DNA of 64,000 nucleotides from Chloroflexota bacterium (GTDB lineage: Bacteria > Chloroflexota > Limnocylindria > Limnocylindrales > CSP1-4). Positions 18,750 through 27,751 of the stretch are shown here, piece after piece. Both the position numbers and the translations under genes were made by a program. Position 1 is the stretch's first letter; each line of letters starts with the position of its first letter. The stretch lies in contig VBEC01000022.1 of assembly GCA_005883615.1 (NCBI GenBank), positions 1-64,000 of the forward strand, written 5' to 3'. A model generated the notes under the pieces. That model was not told where the DNA came from. It saw nothing but the letters and a program-made list of their open reading frames with translations, and did not search any database.

Positions 18750-19760
18750 TCAGGCTCGCCCGGCTTCTACTTCCCGCATGGCGGGCACGATCTCCCGGCC
18801 GTAGACCTCGAGTATCCGTTCCTCGTCGCCGTTCATGAGGTAGATGTTGAACTGGTCGACGCCGGCATCGGCGAGCTCGCGCAGCTTGGCGATGTGGTCG
18901 TCGACCGAGCCCAGGACGCAGAAGCGATCGGTCACCTCGTCGCCGACGAAGCGGGCATTGGTCGAGCCGACCTCGGCGTGGTGGTGGTAGTCGTAGCCCT
19001 CGCGGTCCCCGATGTACCCGGTGAGTGCCTCGGGCAGCTGGCCGCGCGGGTACTTGGTCACCAGGTCGACGACGTGGTTGCTGACAAGCGCCGGGAACCA
19101 GCGAGTCCGTTCGCGACAGTCCGAAATTTCGCCCACGTGGGCCGGCGCAGCGGCCTGGACCTTGATCGCGCCCGGATCGCGGCCGGCGGCCCTTGCCGCC
19201 TCTCGGACCTGGCCCACGAACCAGCGTACGAGGTCCGGGTCGGCCAGTTGCAGGATCACCCCGTCCGCCACACGGCCGGTCATCGTCAGGGCCATCGGGC
19301 CATAGCCGGCAACCCACACGGGCAGCTTCCAGCGACCGCTCCACGTCAGCTGCAGCTCCGTGCCCTCGTACTTCACCGGCCTGCCCTCGACCAGGTCGCG
19401 AATGAGGTGGATCGCCTCCTCGAGGGTGGCCATCGTGGTCGGCCCCTTGCCGAGAACGCGACGGGCGGAATCGCCGCGCCCGATACCGAGATCCATGCGC
19501 CCGCCGCTGACCTGGTTGAGCGTGGCGAGCGCGCTGGCGGTCACCGAGGGCTCGCGGGTCGCGGGGTTGGTCACGCAGGTGCCCAGGCGCAGCCGCTCGC
19601 TGGCCGTCGCCATGAGCGTCAGCAGGACGTATGCCTCCTGCCAGAGGACGTGGGAGTCGAACAGCCACGCATACTCGAAGCCGGCAGCCTCCGCCTGGCG
19701 AGTCAGCGCGAGCGTTCGTTCGATCGTGTGGTCGGGCTTGAGCGTGAATCCAAATTTCAT
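18750..19760 (-). CDS. LLM-class (F420/FMN) flavin oxidoreductase
   Basis: A 336-residue TIM-barrel protein of the luciferase-like monooxygenase superfamily. Typical segments are MKFGFTLKPDHTIERTLALT, EAAGFEYAWLFDSHV, RLRLGTCVTNPATREPSVTA, NQVSGGRMDLGIGRGDSARR and PVWVAGYGPMALTMTGRVAD, which form the cofactor and substrate rim. It starts at ATG 19760. It lies between the dihydropyrimidinase and beta-ureidopropionase genes on the same strand, and LLM enzymes of this subgroup often travel with such genes, so a role in pyrimidine or hydantoin turnover is likely. F420 versus FMN use cannot be decided from sequence alone. It is not a RutA by length or order. Confidence 0.8.
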   Translation of the reverse strand: MKFGFTLKPDHTIERTLALTRQAEAAGFEYAWLFDSHVLWQEAYVLLTLMATASERLRLGTCVTNPATREPSVTASALATLNQVSGGRMDLGIGRGDSARRVLGKGPTTMATLEEAIHLIRDLVEGRPVKYEGTELQLTWSGRWKLPVWVAGYGPMALTMTGRVADGVILQLADPDLVRWFVGQVREAARAAGRDPGAIKVQAAAPAHVGEISDCRERTRWFPALVSNHVVDLVTKYPRGQLPEALTGYIGDREGYDYHHHAEVGSTNARFVGDEVTDRFCVLGSVDDHIAKLRELADAGVDQFNIYLMNGDEERILEVYGREIVPAMREVEAGRA

Positions 19761-19842
19761 GGGGGCAACTTCAGCGTTGAGCTACTGCTTGCTTTCCAAG
19801 GTCCAGGACGGAGGCCCTCCGATGCCACTGGCGCCCGAAGAC

Positions 19843-20691
19843 TCAGGGTCGGACGAGGTCGTCGTAGGCGTCCGGGCGCCGGTCGCGGTAGAACTGCCAT
19901 GTCTGGCGGACTTCCTGGATCTTGTCGAGGTCCATGTCCCGCACGAGGAGCTCCTCGTCGTGGGCGGAGCCGACCTCGCCGATGAATTGCCCGCGGGGAT
20001 CGCAGAAGTAGCTCTGGCCGTAGAAGTCGTCGTCGCCCAGCGGTTCGATGCCAACGCGGTTGATCGTCCCAACGAAATAGCCGTTCGCGACGGCGTGGCT
20101 GACCTGCTCGATCCGCCACAGGTATTCCGACAGCCCGCGCGAAGTGGCGCTCGGGATGAACACCATCTCGGCGCCGTTGAGGCCGAGGGCGCGAGCTCCC
20201 TCGGGAAAGTGCCGGTCGTAGCAGATGTACACGCCGACCTTGCCGACCGCGGTTTCGAAGACGGGATAGCCCAGGTTCCCCGGGCGGAAGTAGTACTTCT
20301 CCCAGAAGCCCTTGACGTCCGGGATATGAGTCTTGCGGTACTTGCCGAGGTAGGTCCCGTCGGCATCGATCACGGCCGCGGTGTTGTAGTAGATGCCCGA
20401 GGCCTTGTCGTCCTCCTCGTACATAGGCACCACGAGGACCATGCCCGTCTGCTTCGCCAGATCCTGCATCCGCTTGGTGGTCGGGCCGTCCGGGATGTGC
20501 TCGGTGTACGCGTAGTACTGGGGATCCTGGACCTGGCAGAAGTAGGGCCCGTAGAAGAGCTCCTGGAAGAGCATCACCTGGGCGCCCTGCCTGGCGGCAT
20601 CCTCCGCGGCCTTTTCGTGCTTCTGGATCATCGACTCCTTGTCGCCTGTCCAGGTCGCCTGTAGCAGCGCGCCCTTCACGATCCGTGGCAT
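19843..20691 (-). CDS. beta-ureidopropionase / N-carbamoyl amidohydrolase (nitrilase superfamily)
   Basis: A 282-residue carbon-nitrogen hydrolase that cleaves N-carbamoyl-beta-alanine (or a similar ureide) to the amino acid, CO2 and ammonia. The catalytic triad is visible: Glu in FQELFYGPYF, Lys in KYRKTHIPD and Cys in VYICYDRHFPEG, with the extra loop FWEKYYFRPG common in this subgroup. The ATG at 20691 has GGAGG about 10 bp upstream. It is the distal step to the dihydropyrimidinase. N-carbamoylputrescine amidase is the main alternative; the neighbouring hydantoinase argues for beta-ureidopropionase. Confidence 0.85.
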   Translation of the reverse strand: MPRIVKGALLQATWTGDKESMIQKHEKAAEDAARQGAQVMLFQELFYGPYFCQVQDPQYYAYTEHIPDGPTTKRMQDLAKQTGMVLVVPMYEEDDKASGIYYNTAAVIDADGTYLGKYRKTHIPDVKGFWEKYYFRPGNLGYPVFETAVGKVGVYICYDRHFPEGARALGLNGAEMVFIPSATSRGLSEYLWRIEQVSHAVANGYFVGTINRVGIEPLGDDDFYGQSYFCDPRGQFIGEVGSAHDEELLVRDMDLDKIQEVRQTWQFYRDRRPDAYDDLVRP

Positions 20692-20776
20692 CGACTCGCG
20701 TCCTCCTCAGTCGCGCGATCGGGGTTTTCGGAAGGGCCGAACGATACACCGCGGGAAGCTGCCGGTCCCGGACACG

Positions 20777-20810
20777 GCGAAGCCCCCGACCGATAGGTCA
20801 GGGGCTTCGC
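20777..20810 (-). terminator. 15-bp stem-loop behind the PRC-barrel gene
   Basis: GCGAAGCCCCCGACC at 20777-20791 pairs with GGTCAGGGGCTTCGC at 20796-20810 with one mismatch and a GATA loop. It begins 20 bp after the stop codon of the PRC-barrel gene (minus strand) and lies upstream of the beta-ureidopropionase start. There is no T tract, as is usual for GC-rich genomes. It probably insulates the two genes. Confidence 0.7.
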
Positions 20811-20829
20811 GACGAACTGGGGTGCTGGT

Positions 20830-21201
20830 CTAGCGGCGTGTCGAGCCCGACGTCTCCGCAAAGGCGCCACGGCTGTAGTACTCGCCGAGGTTGCGGCGGT
20901 ACGTCTCGTCGGCGCCGACGCTCTCGTCGAACTCAGGCGCGTTCTTGATCAGGTCCTTGGTCACGTTCACGAAGACCGTCCGGTCCTGCGTGTCGACCGA
21001 AGAGATCGTGCCTGCGGGCAACATCACCTTGTGGCCGAAAATCCAGGGGCCAGTCTCGACGACGATGAAGCTGCCGTTCGTGTCACGGGTCGTATCGGAA
21101 ACCTTGCCGATCTTCCCGTCGGTCGCCTCGACGTCGAACCCGGTCAGGTCTACGCCCGACCACGCCTCGTTTCGATAGACCCAAATATCCATGACCTGCA
21201 T
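20830..21201 (-). CDS. PRC-barrel domain protein
   Basis: A 123-residue protein with a PRC-barrel-like fold: a short beta-rich domain reading LTGFDVEATDGKIGKVSDT followed by FIVVETGPWIFGHKVMLPAG and the strand VFVNVTKDLIKNAPEFDE. Such domains occur in photosynthetic reaction centre H subunits, RimM and many stand-alone stress or regulatory proteins. The start ATG 21201 has AAGGAG about 8 bp upstream. The C-terminal tail (about 30 residues) is polar and ends with several Ser, Thr and Arg. It is bounded downstream by a strong hairpin, so it is probably monocistronic. Its function is unknown. Confidence 0.75.
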   Translation of the reverse strand: MQVMDIWVYRNEAWSGVDLTGFDVEATDGKIGKVSDTTRDTNGSFIVVETGPWIFGHKVMLPAGTISSVDTQDRTVFVNVTKDLIKNAPEFDESVGADETYRRNLGEYYSRGAFAETSGSTRR

Positions 21202-21464
21202 GGTTGGAACTCCTTCCTCCCCGGCCGAGCCGAAAGACGAGCCTTCGGCCCGATGGAGTGTTCCGGGATGCCTGAATTATCCCTCTCGAGGGGTCGCGCG
21301 GGCGTCAACCCAACGGTCGCGGGAGGGTTTCACGGGCCTTGCAGGGACCTTGCAGTATTGCCGGGGACCTTGCAGAACGAGCCGCCATACTCGCCGGGCG
21401 GCCAACCGGCTGAACCGGCTGCGTCCCCGACCGAAAGCCTCACGCCCAACCGCAAGGAGGTCCA

Positions 21465-22382
21465 GTGGCACGACCAGTCAAGGTCGGGATCCAGCTACCC
21501 GAGGTGGAATACGTAGTCCGCTGGCCTGAGCTGCGTGCCATGGCGACGCGCGCCGAGGAACTCGGCTTCGATTCCCTGTGGGTCGGCGACCACCTGCTCT
21601 ACCGGGAGCCCGGCGAGCGGGCCCGAGGCCCGTGGGAGGCATGGTCCCAGCTGGCTGCCCTGGCGGCCGTCACATCGCGAATCCAGCTCGGGCCGCTGGT
21701 GGCCTCGACCAGCTTTCACAACCCGGCCATGCTCGCCAAGAAGGCCGCCACGATCGACGAGATCAGCGGCGGACGCCTGACCCTGGGGTTGGGCGCGGGC
21801 TGGAACGAGACCGAATACCGGGCGTTCGGTTTCCCATTCGATCGCCGCGTGAGCCGCTTCGAGGAGGCGTTCACGATCATCCGGACCCTGCTGCGCGAGG
21901 GGGCGATCGATTTTGCCGGCGAGTTCTACCAGGTCCGCGACTGCGAGTTGGTGCCGCGCGGCCCTCGTCCCGGAGGCCCGCCGCTGCTCATCGGCTCGAA
22001 TGGCGAGCGGATGCTGCGTATCGCGCTGCCCCACGTGGCTGCCTGGAACAGCTGGTTCGCCGACATCGACAACACGCCGGCGGGTGTGTCACCCCTGCGC
22101 GCGAGGGTGGATCGGATCTGCACCGAGGTTGGTCGGGAGCCGGACGCGGTTCAGCGCACCGTGGCGGTGATGGTCCAGACGCCGGGCGGCGCCGGGCGGA
22201 TCCAGGGCGACTATGCCAAGGAGGCGGTCGCCCCCCTGACGGGCAGCGCCGAAGAGTTCGCCGAGACGTTCCGAGCCTTCGCGCGAGAGGGCATCGGCCA
22301 CCTGCAGCTGGTGCTCGACCCGATCAACCTCGCCTCGATCGAACAGCTCGCACCTGTGCTGGCGCTCCTCGACCGGGCCTGA
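21465..22382 (+). CDS. LLM-class F420-dependent oxidoreductase
   Basis: A 305-residue luciferase-like TIM-barrel enzyme, starting at GTG 21465 with a near-ideal AAGGAGG 4 bp upstream. Motifs include VGIQLPEVEYVVRWPELRAM, LGFDSLWVGDHLLYR, IQLGPLVASTSFHNPAMLAK, GGRLTLGLGAGWNETEYRAFG and PPLLIGSNGERMLRIALPHV. It is a different subgroup from the LLM gene at 18750. It stands alone on the plus strand between the divergent PRC-barrel gene and the convergent M3 peptidase. Upstream, three copies of a CCTTGCAG element occur between about 21334 and 21375. The substrate is unknown. Confidence 0.82.
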   Translation: MARPVKVGIQLPEVEYVVRWPELRAMATRAEELGFDSLWVGDHLLYREPGERARGPWEAWSQLAALAAVTSRIQLGPLVASTSFHNPAMLAKKAATIDEISGGRLTLGLGAGWNETEYRAFGFPFDRRVSRFEEAFTIIRTLLREGAIDFAGEFYQVRDCELVPRGPRPGGPPLLIGSNGERMLRIALPHVAAWNSWFADIDNTPAGVSPLRARVDRICTEVGREPDAVQRTVAVMVQTPGGAGRIQGDYAKEAVAPLTGSAEEFAETFRAFAREGIGHLQLVLDPINLASIEQLAPVLALLDRA

Positions 22383-22412
22383 AGCTTTCGACAGCATAGG
22401 CTCGGCGGGCGG

Positions 22413-24383
22413 TCAGGCGGGCACGAGTCCGAGGAGCTTCAGGAACGTCGCGTTGGACGGCTCTCGGCCGAGGAAGCGCCGGAGCATCTCGTCCGCGTCG
22501 AGAGAAGCACTGGGCTCCAGGATCTCGCGCCGGTACGAGCCGCCGACCGCCGGATCGGTGATGCCCTCACGCTCGAAGCGGCTCCACATGTCGTCGCCGT
22601 AGACCTTCGACCAGATGTACCCGTAGTAGCCGGCGTCGTAGCCGCTGGCGATATGTCCGAACGCCGCGAGATCGAAGGTCCCTTCATGGAACGGCAGTCG
22701 CGTCACGCCGAAGGTCTCACGGTGGATCTCGTCGATCCGATCGGGCCCGTCGCCCGTGTGGAGCTCCAGGTCAAGCACACTCAAGCGGCACAGCCGGAAC
22801 AGTGTCTTGAGCCCAACGTTGAGGTCGCGTGCGGCGACCAGCCGATCCACCAGATCCTCGGGGATCGGCTCCCGTGTTCGGTAGTGGCGGGCGAATTGCC
22901 GGAGCACGGAAGGCTGCCAGGTCCAGTGCTGCATGATCTGGGAGGGCGCCTCCTCGAAGTCCGGCTCGACCTGGAAGATCGAAAACCGGGCGAAATGGGC
23001 TTGGCTCACGATTTCATGCAGGATGTGCCCGAACTCGTGGAAGAGCATCTCCACGTCGCTGTGCTGCACGAGCGACGGAGCGCCTGTGGTTGGCGGCGGA
23101 ATGTTCGCCACGATCGCCGCTTCCGGCAGCTCCTCGCCTCGCTGGCTCCCGTCCGCGGCGCGGCGCGGCAGCGTGATCGGCCAGGCCATCGCATGCCCGA
23201 ACTTGCCCTCGCGCGGGAAGAGATCGACGTAGAAGGTGCCCAGCAGCCGCCCGGTCGGTCGGTCGAGAACCTCGAAAAGTCGGACGTCGGGATGCCACGC
23301 GGTCGGCTCCGGAAGTTCCCGATATTCCAGGCCGAAGACCTCGCCCGACAGCCCGAACAGCCCGTCCAGGACGGCGTCCAGCGGGAAGTACTCGGCGACC
23401 GCGTCCTGGTCCACCGAGAACTCATTTCGGAGAAGCTGGCTGTCGTAGTAGCGCCAGTCCCATGAGCGAAACTGCGTGTCACCCGTGTCCGACGCCAGCA
23501 GGGCACTCATGGTCTCGATCTCGCGGTCGGTCTTGTCGGCCAGCGGCGGGATGAGCTCGTTCAGGAAGTCCCAGACACGGTCCGGGGTGCCGGCCATCTT
23601 TATCTCGACTGCGTAGTCCGCCCAGGACGCGTAGCCCAACACGTGCGCCAGCTGGCGCCGCAGCCCGAGCAGCTCGGCGATGACCGGCCGGTTGCTCGTC
23701 AGCGCGCGGTTGAAGAAGCGGCGTTCGAGCTCCTGCCGCAGGTCGCGCCGGCGGGCGTTCTCGAGGAACGGGTAGTAGTCGGGGTAGGCGAGCGTGACGC
23801 GATAGGTCCCGTCAGTCGCTCCGGGCGCGAGCCGCCCGACGTAGTCCTCGGGCAGGCCATCGAGCTCCTCGCGCGTCAGGTCGAGGCCGTCCTGCCACTC
23901 GTCGATGTTGCGCTGGAAGGCCACCTCGAGCTCGACGATCCGGCTGCGCAGGCGACCGGCCTCGGCGCGCTGCTCGGCGGGCAGGTCCTGACCGGCCCGC
24001 CGGAAATCGCGCAGAAGATGGTCGAGCAGACGGCGTTGTTGGCCGGTCAGCTCGCGGGCCGCATCCGTTTCGGCATATGCCCGAACCGCGCGCGCCAGGT
24101 CTTCGCGGCCGGGCAGCGCCGCCTGCCACGTTCGAATCCGTGTCTCGGCGGCCTGGCCGGCGTCTCGAACGGCGGCCTCCGGATGAACGCGGGCCATGAA
24201 GGCGCCTCGGCCCGAAGCCGCGTAGACCAGCGCGTCAGCATCGTCGATCGGTTGCACGGTCCCCTCGAACGAGGTCGGCGAGGCGGTCGCAGCGTTGGCC
24301 AGCAGCAGATCTGCGGCGGCGATGGCTTCGTCGGTCAGAGTTGCAACCCGCTCGGGCGTGATCGTTCGATAGTCGAAGCCCAA
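22413..24383 (-). CDS. M3-family oligopeptidase (zinc metallopeptidase)
   Basis: A 656-residue peptidase of the thimet oligopeptidase/oligopeptidase A class that degrades short peptides in the cytoplasm. The zinc motif HEFGH is at about residue 449 within VEMLFHEFGHILHEIV, with the third ligand Glu downstream and the substrate-loop segment GYDAGYYGYIWSKVYGDDMW near the C-terminus. The start is most likely TTG at 24383, because GGAGGAGG lies 4 bp upstream and the first residues GFDYRTITPERV fit the family; the open frame continues 38 codons further without support. It converges with the LLM gene. Confidence 0.87.
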   Translation of the reverse strand: MGFDYRTITPERVATLTDEAIAAADLLLANAATASPTSFEGTVQPIDDADALVYAASGRGAFMARVHPEAAVRDAGQAAETRIRTWQAALPGREDLARAVRAYAETDAARELTGQQRRLLDHLLRDFRRAGQDLPAEQRAEAGRLRSRIVELEVAFQRNIDEWQDGLDLTREELDGLPEDYVGRLAPGATDGTYRVTLAYPDYYPFLENARRRDLRQELERRFFNRALTSNRPVIAELLGLRRQLAHVLGYASWADYAVEIKMAGTPDRVWDFLNELIPPLADKTDREIETMSALLASDTGDTQFRSWDWRYYDSQLLRNEFSVDQDAVAEYFPLDAVLDGLFGLSGEVFGLEYRELPEPTAWHPDVRLFEVLDRPTGRLLGTFYVDLFPREGKFGHAMAWPITLPRRAADGSQRGEELPEAAIVANIPPPTTGAPSLVQHSDVEMLFHEFGHILHEIVSQAHFARFSIFQVEPDFEEAPSQIMQHWTWQPSVLRQFARHYRTREPIPEDLVDRLVAARDLNVGLKTLFRLCRLSVLDLELHTGDGPDRIDEIHRETFGVTRLPFHEGTFDLAAFGHIASGYDAGYYGYIWSKVYGDDMWSRFEREGITDPAVGGSYRREILEPSASLDADEMLRRFLGREPSNATFLKLLGLVPA

Positions 24384-24852
24384 GGAACCTCCTCCGAATG
24401 ATCCGGTCGATGTATTCCGCATGATCGGGTGTGGTGCGGCGCCCGTAAAGCGTTGCGTGGGCCGCCCGATTTGCTCAGCCGGCGCGGAATGACTCAAATA
24501 TCAACCACGTTGCTGTCATCGGCGGGGCGCGGCACTTTCGGATACGGAAATGGGCAAAGCGAGTGAGGAATATCCCGCGACACGTTCCCGTCGGGACAAA
24601 TCCGTGGGGACCGCGTCCTCGCACGGCCGAAAAACGCGTTTGGCATTACGGGCACTCGTATTTGCGGTAGTGCGCGGCCGGGAAGTCCGAAAACGCGTTT
24701 GGCATTACGGGCACTCGTATTTGCTAGCGTGCGCGGCCTCACGAGCGAGTCGACTGCCGAGATCGGAGCTCCGCGCGCCAGGCGCTAGGATGGCTGCTCC
24801 AAGCCAACCCGCCGTATGGTCCCAGGCAAGTGTCGCGCAGGGAGGTGTCCGG
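24384..24852. other. non-coding divergent gap with duplicated segment
   Basis: This 469-bp region lies between the divergent M3 peptidase and PLP decarboxylase genes. It contains the 59-bp-period duplication (24631-24737), more A+T-rich than its surroundings, and a TAGGAT box at about 24787 that could serve the decarboxylase with a leader of about 50 nt. A minus-strand frame over the repeat (24494-24742) looks spurious. Confidence 0.5.
24631..24737. repeat. direct duplication, 59-bp period, 35-bp identical core
   Basis: An identical 35-bp core starting AAAACGCGTTTGGCATTACG is found at 24631-24665 and 24690-24724. The similarity continues weakly into GTGCGCGGCC after each copy. Both copies carry TTGGCA, which resembles a -35 box, though no good -10 box follows at 17 bp. 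The position upstream of the decarboxylase suggests a duplicated regulatory element or a recent tandem duplication. Confidence 0.8.
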
Positions 24853-26277
24853 ATGACAGACAGCGAGCTCCTCCAGCGGACCCGCGAGTTGGCGACACGG
24901 TACCTGGAGAGCCTCCCGGAGCGGCCCGTTGGACCGGCGGTGGACCTCGAGGGCCTGCGAGCGGCTCTTGGCGGGCAGCTCTCCGAGGAGGGCGAATCGC
25001 CCACCGCCGTCATCGAAACTCTGGCATCCGCGGTGGAACCCGGGCTCGTCGCGACGGCCGGCCCGCGCTATTTCGGCTTCGTCATCGGCGGCAGCCTGCC
25101 CGCAGCGCTTGCCGCCGACTGGCTGACCAGCGCCTGGGACCAGAACGCGGGGCTGTACGCGATCTCGCCGGCCGCTGCCGTCGTCGAAGAAGTGGCCGCC
25201 CAGTGGCTGATCGAACTCTTCGGCCTGCCCTCCTCGACGAGCGTGGGCTTCACAACGGGCGCCACGATGGCCAACTTCACCTGCCTGGCTGCCGCCCGCG
25301 ATGCCGTGCTGCGACGAGAGGGTTGGGACGTCGAGCAGGACGGCCTTGTCGGTGCGCCGCCGATCCATGTGGTCGTTGGTGCCGAAGCCCACGTGACGAT
25401 CTTCGTTTCGCTCCAGATGCTGGGCCTGGGTCGCGCCCGAGTACACAAGGTCGAGGCCGACGGCCAGGGCCGGATGCGCCCGGACGCCCTGCAAGAGGTG
25501 TTGAGCGCGCTGCCGGAAGGGCCGACCATCGTCTGCGCCCAGGCCGGCAACGTGAACACGGGCGGATTCGATCCGCTCGAGGAGATCGTCCGGATTGCGC
25601 ACGAGCGGGGTGCATGGCTCCACGTGGACGGGGCGTTCGGCCTCTGGGCAACCGCATCGCCGCGGCTGCGCGAGCTCACTGCCGGGATCGACCTCGCAGA
25701 TTCGTGGACGACCGACGCCCACAAGTGGCTGAACGTCCCGTACGACTCGGGGCTCGCGTTCGTCCGCGATCCAGCACCCCATCACGACGCGATGACGCTC
25801 GGCGCGGCCTACTACGTCGAGACCGCGGGCGCCGAGCGCGATCCCTACAACTGGGTGCCGGAGTCTTCTCGCAGGGCACGCGGATTCGCGGTCTACGCGG
25901 CGTTGCGATCCCTCGGTCGCGCGGGGGCCGCCGACATGATCGACCGCTGCTGCGGCCTGGCTCGGCGGTTCGCGGACAGCCTCCGCGAGGAGCCAGGAGT
26001 CGAGATCCTCAACGACGTCGTCCTCAACCAGGTCCTCGTCCGCTTCACGCCATTGGGATCGGACCCGACGGAGGTTGCGGCCGGGGACGCCCAGACACGC
26101 GCAGTCGTCGCCGCGGTCCAGCGGGATGGAACGTGCTGGCTTGGCGGAACGACCTGGCATGGGCGCGCGGCCATGCGGATCTCTGTCTCGGGCTGGAACA
26201 CGACCGAAGCCGACGTCGACCGCTCGGCCGAGGCGATCGTACGCTGCGCGCACGAGGTGCAACGGGTTCCCGCCTGA
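24853..26277 (+). CDS. PLP-dependent decarboxylase (group II, aromatic/acidic amino acid type)
   Basis: A 474-residue fold-type I PLP enzyme of the group II amino acid decarboxylase family. The segment PRYFGFVIGGSLPAALAADW, the aromatic-stacking region VVVGAEAHVTIFVSLQMLG, the Asp of AWLHVDGAFGLWA and the PLP Lys in SWTTDAHKWLNVPYDSG are all present. The ATG at 24853 has GGAGGTG about 6 bp upstream. The amino-acid substrate cannot be settled by eye; aromatic amino acids, glutamate, aspartate and tryptophan are all possible in this family. It lies upstream of an aminotransferase, separated by a short repeat. Confidence 0.82.
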   Translation: MTDSELLQRTRELATRYLESLPERPVGPAVDLEGLRAALGGQLSEEGESPTAVIETLASAVEPGLVATAGPRYFGFVIGGSLPAALAADWLTSAWDQNAGLYAISPAAAVVEEVAAQWLIELFGLPSSTSVGFTTGATMANFTCLAAARDAVLRREGWDVEQDGLVGAPPIHVVVGAEAHVTIFVSLQMLGLGRARVHKVEADGQGRMRPDALQEVLSALPEGPTIVCAQAGNVNTGGFDPLEEIVRIAHERGAWLHVDGAFGLWATASPRLRELTAGIDLADSWTTDAHKWLNVPYDSGLAFVRDPAPHHDAMTLGAAYYVETAGAERDPYNWVPESSRRARGFAVYAALRSLGRAGAADMIDRCCGLARRFADSLREEPGVEILNDVVLNQVLVRFTPLGSDPTEVAAGDAQTRAVVAAVQRDGTCWLGGTTWHGRAAMRISVSGWNTTEADVDRSAEAIVRCAHEVQRVPA

Positions 26278-26350
26278 GCGCGCCACGCCTGAGCGCGTCA
26301 CGCCTGAGCCGCGGCGTCACGCCTGAGCGCGTCACGCCTGAGCCGCGGCG
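26270..26350. repeat. short repeat of CACGCCTGAGC, five copies
   Basis: The element CGCCTGAGC occurs five times in 80 bp, four of them as CACGCCTGAGC, with 15- to 19-bp spacing and GCGTCA or GCGGCG between. The first copy overlaps the TGA stop codon of the decarboxylase, so the array may have grown from the end of the gene. It fills most of the gap before the aminotransferase. Confidence 0.75.
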
Positions 26351-26409
26351 CCCCACCGTTGTGATCTAATCGCAGCATAGAAGCCGGCATGGTCAAGCGA
26401 GGTGGACCG

Positions 26410-27744
26410 ATGGGCATCAGCACCGCACCCGGCATGACCGCCGAGGAGATCGTCCGACTTTCGCGCGAGCACACCTTCTTCTCGTGGTCCGTCCAGGGGG
26501 CCGTGGACCCGATCGCGGTGGACCACGCCGAGGGGATCTATCTGTACACGCCGGACGGCACGCGGATCATCGACTTCAACAGCCAGCTGATGTCGGTCAA
26601 CATCGGCCACGGCGACCGGCGAGTGATCGATGCCATCACGGCACAGGCGACGAAGCTGCAATTCGTCCAGCCGGCCTTCGTCACGGAACCCAGGGCGCGC
26701 CTCGGGCAGAAGCTCGCCGAGATCATGCCCGGCGACCTGGACAAGGTGTTCTTCACGCTGGGCGGCGCCGAGGCGATCGAAAACGCAATCAAGATCGCTC
26801 GACATGCGACCGGCCGCTACAAGCTCCTCGCCCGATATCGCGCGTACCACGGCGCGACCATGGGCGCGATGACCCTGACCGGCGATCCACGGCGTTGGGC
26901 GAACGAGCCCGGCCTGGTCGGGGTCGTCCGCTATCCGGACACCCACCGCTGGGGCGAAAAGGAACCGCGCCCGGCCGCCGAGTCGCTGCAGGGCCTGGAG
27001 GACGTCATCCGCTACGAGGGGCCGCACACGATCGCGGCGATATTCCTCGAGACCATCGTGGGCACAAACGGGATCCTCATTCCGCCCGACGGCTACATCC
27101 AGGGCGTCCGCCAGCTGTGCGACCGCTACGGCATCCTGATGGTCGCCGACGAGGTGATGGCGGGTTTCGGCCGGACCGGGAAATGGTTCGCCATCGACAA
27201 CTGGGACGTGACCCCTGACCTGATGACGATGGCCAAGGGCCTGACCAGCTCATATCTGCCGCTGGGTGCCGTGGCGATGCGCCGCCCCCTCGCCGAGAAA
27301 TTCGAGTCGATGATGTACTACGGCGGACTGACCTACAGCAGCCACCCGGTGAGCCTTGCCGCTGCGCTTGCCACGATCTCCGTGTACGAAGAGGACGGGC
27401 TGATCGAGAACGCCCGGCGGCTGGGACCGGTCATGCGGAGCCACCACGAGGACTTGTACGCCCGCCATCCCAGCGTGGGCGCCTACCGCAACCTCGGCCT
27501 GTTCGGGATCATCGACCTGGTGCGCCGTCGCGAGCCCTTCACGCCGATGACGAGCTTCAACGGCACCTCCGACGAGATGAAGGCCATCGGCAAGTTCCTG
27601 CGCGACAACGGGCTGTACACCATGATCGCCAACAACTCGATCCACACCAATCCGCCGCTGTGCATCACGGAAGCGCAGCTGGCCGAGGGTTTCGAGATCA
27701 TCGACCGGGCGCTCGACATCGCCGACCAGGCCGTTCAGGCCTGA
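26410..27744 (+). CDS. class III aminotransferase (beta-alanine/taurine:pyruvate type)
   Basis: A 444-residue fold-type I aminotransferase. Visible are FTLGGAEAIENAIKIARHAT, YRAYHGATMGAMTLTGDPRR, the Asp in LMVADEVMAGFGRTGKWFA and the PLP Lys in MTMAKGLTSSYLPLGAV. The ATG at 26410 is preferred over 26389 because CGAGGTGG precedes it. In this context, next to a pyrimidine-degradation set and an ABC importer, transamination of beta-alanine to malonate semialdehyde is the most economical role; taurine or another omega-amino acid is possible. It heads a plus-strand operon whose next gene starts 7 bp after its stop. Confidence 0.8.
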   Translation: MGISTAPGMTAEEIVRLSREHTFFSWSVQGAVDPIAVDHAEGIYLYTPDGTRIIDFNSQLMSVNIGHGDRRVIDAITAQATKLQFVQPAFVTEPRARLGQKLAEIMPGDLDKVFFTLGGAEAIENAIKIARHATGRYKLLARYRAYHGATMGAMTLTGDPRRWANEPGLVGVVRYPDTHRWGEKEPRPAAESLQGLEDVIRYEGPHTIAAIFLETIVGTNGILIPPDGYIQGVRQLCDRYGILMVADEVMAGFGRTGKWFAIDNWDVTPDLMTMAKGLTSSYLPLGAVAMRRPLAEKFESMMYYGGLTYSSHPVSLAAALATISVYEEDGLIENARRLGPVMRSHHEDLYARHPSVGAYRNLGLFGIIDLVRRREPFTPMTSFNGTSDEMKAIGKFLRDNGLYTMIANNSIHTNPPLCITEAQLAEGFEIIDRALDIADQAVQA

Positions 27745-27751
27745 CGCTTCG

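Noticed and set aside
18750..19760. RutA (uracil monooxygenase) identity for the LLM gene
   Set aside because: No other rut genes are present and the motifs and length fit another LLM subgroup; the reductive pathway enzymes next to it argue against the Rut route.
24494..24742. Minus-strand frame over the 59-bp duplication
   Set aside because: It only reads the repeat, lacks a ribosome-binding site and has no recognisable domain.
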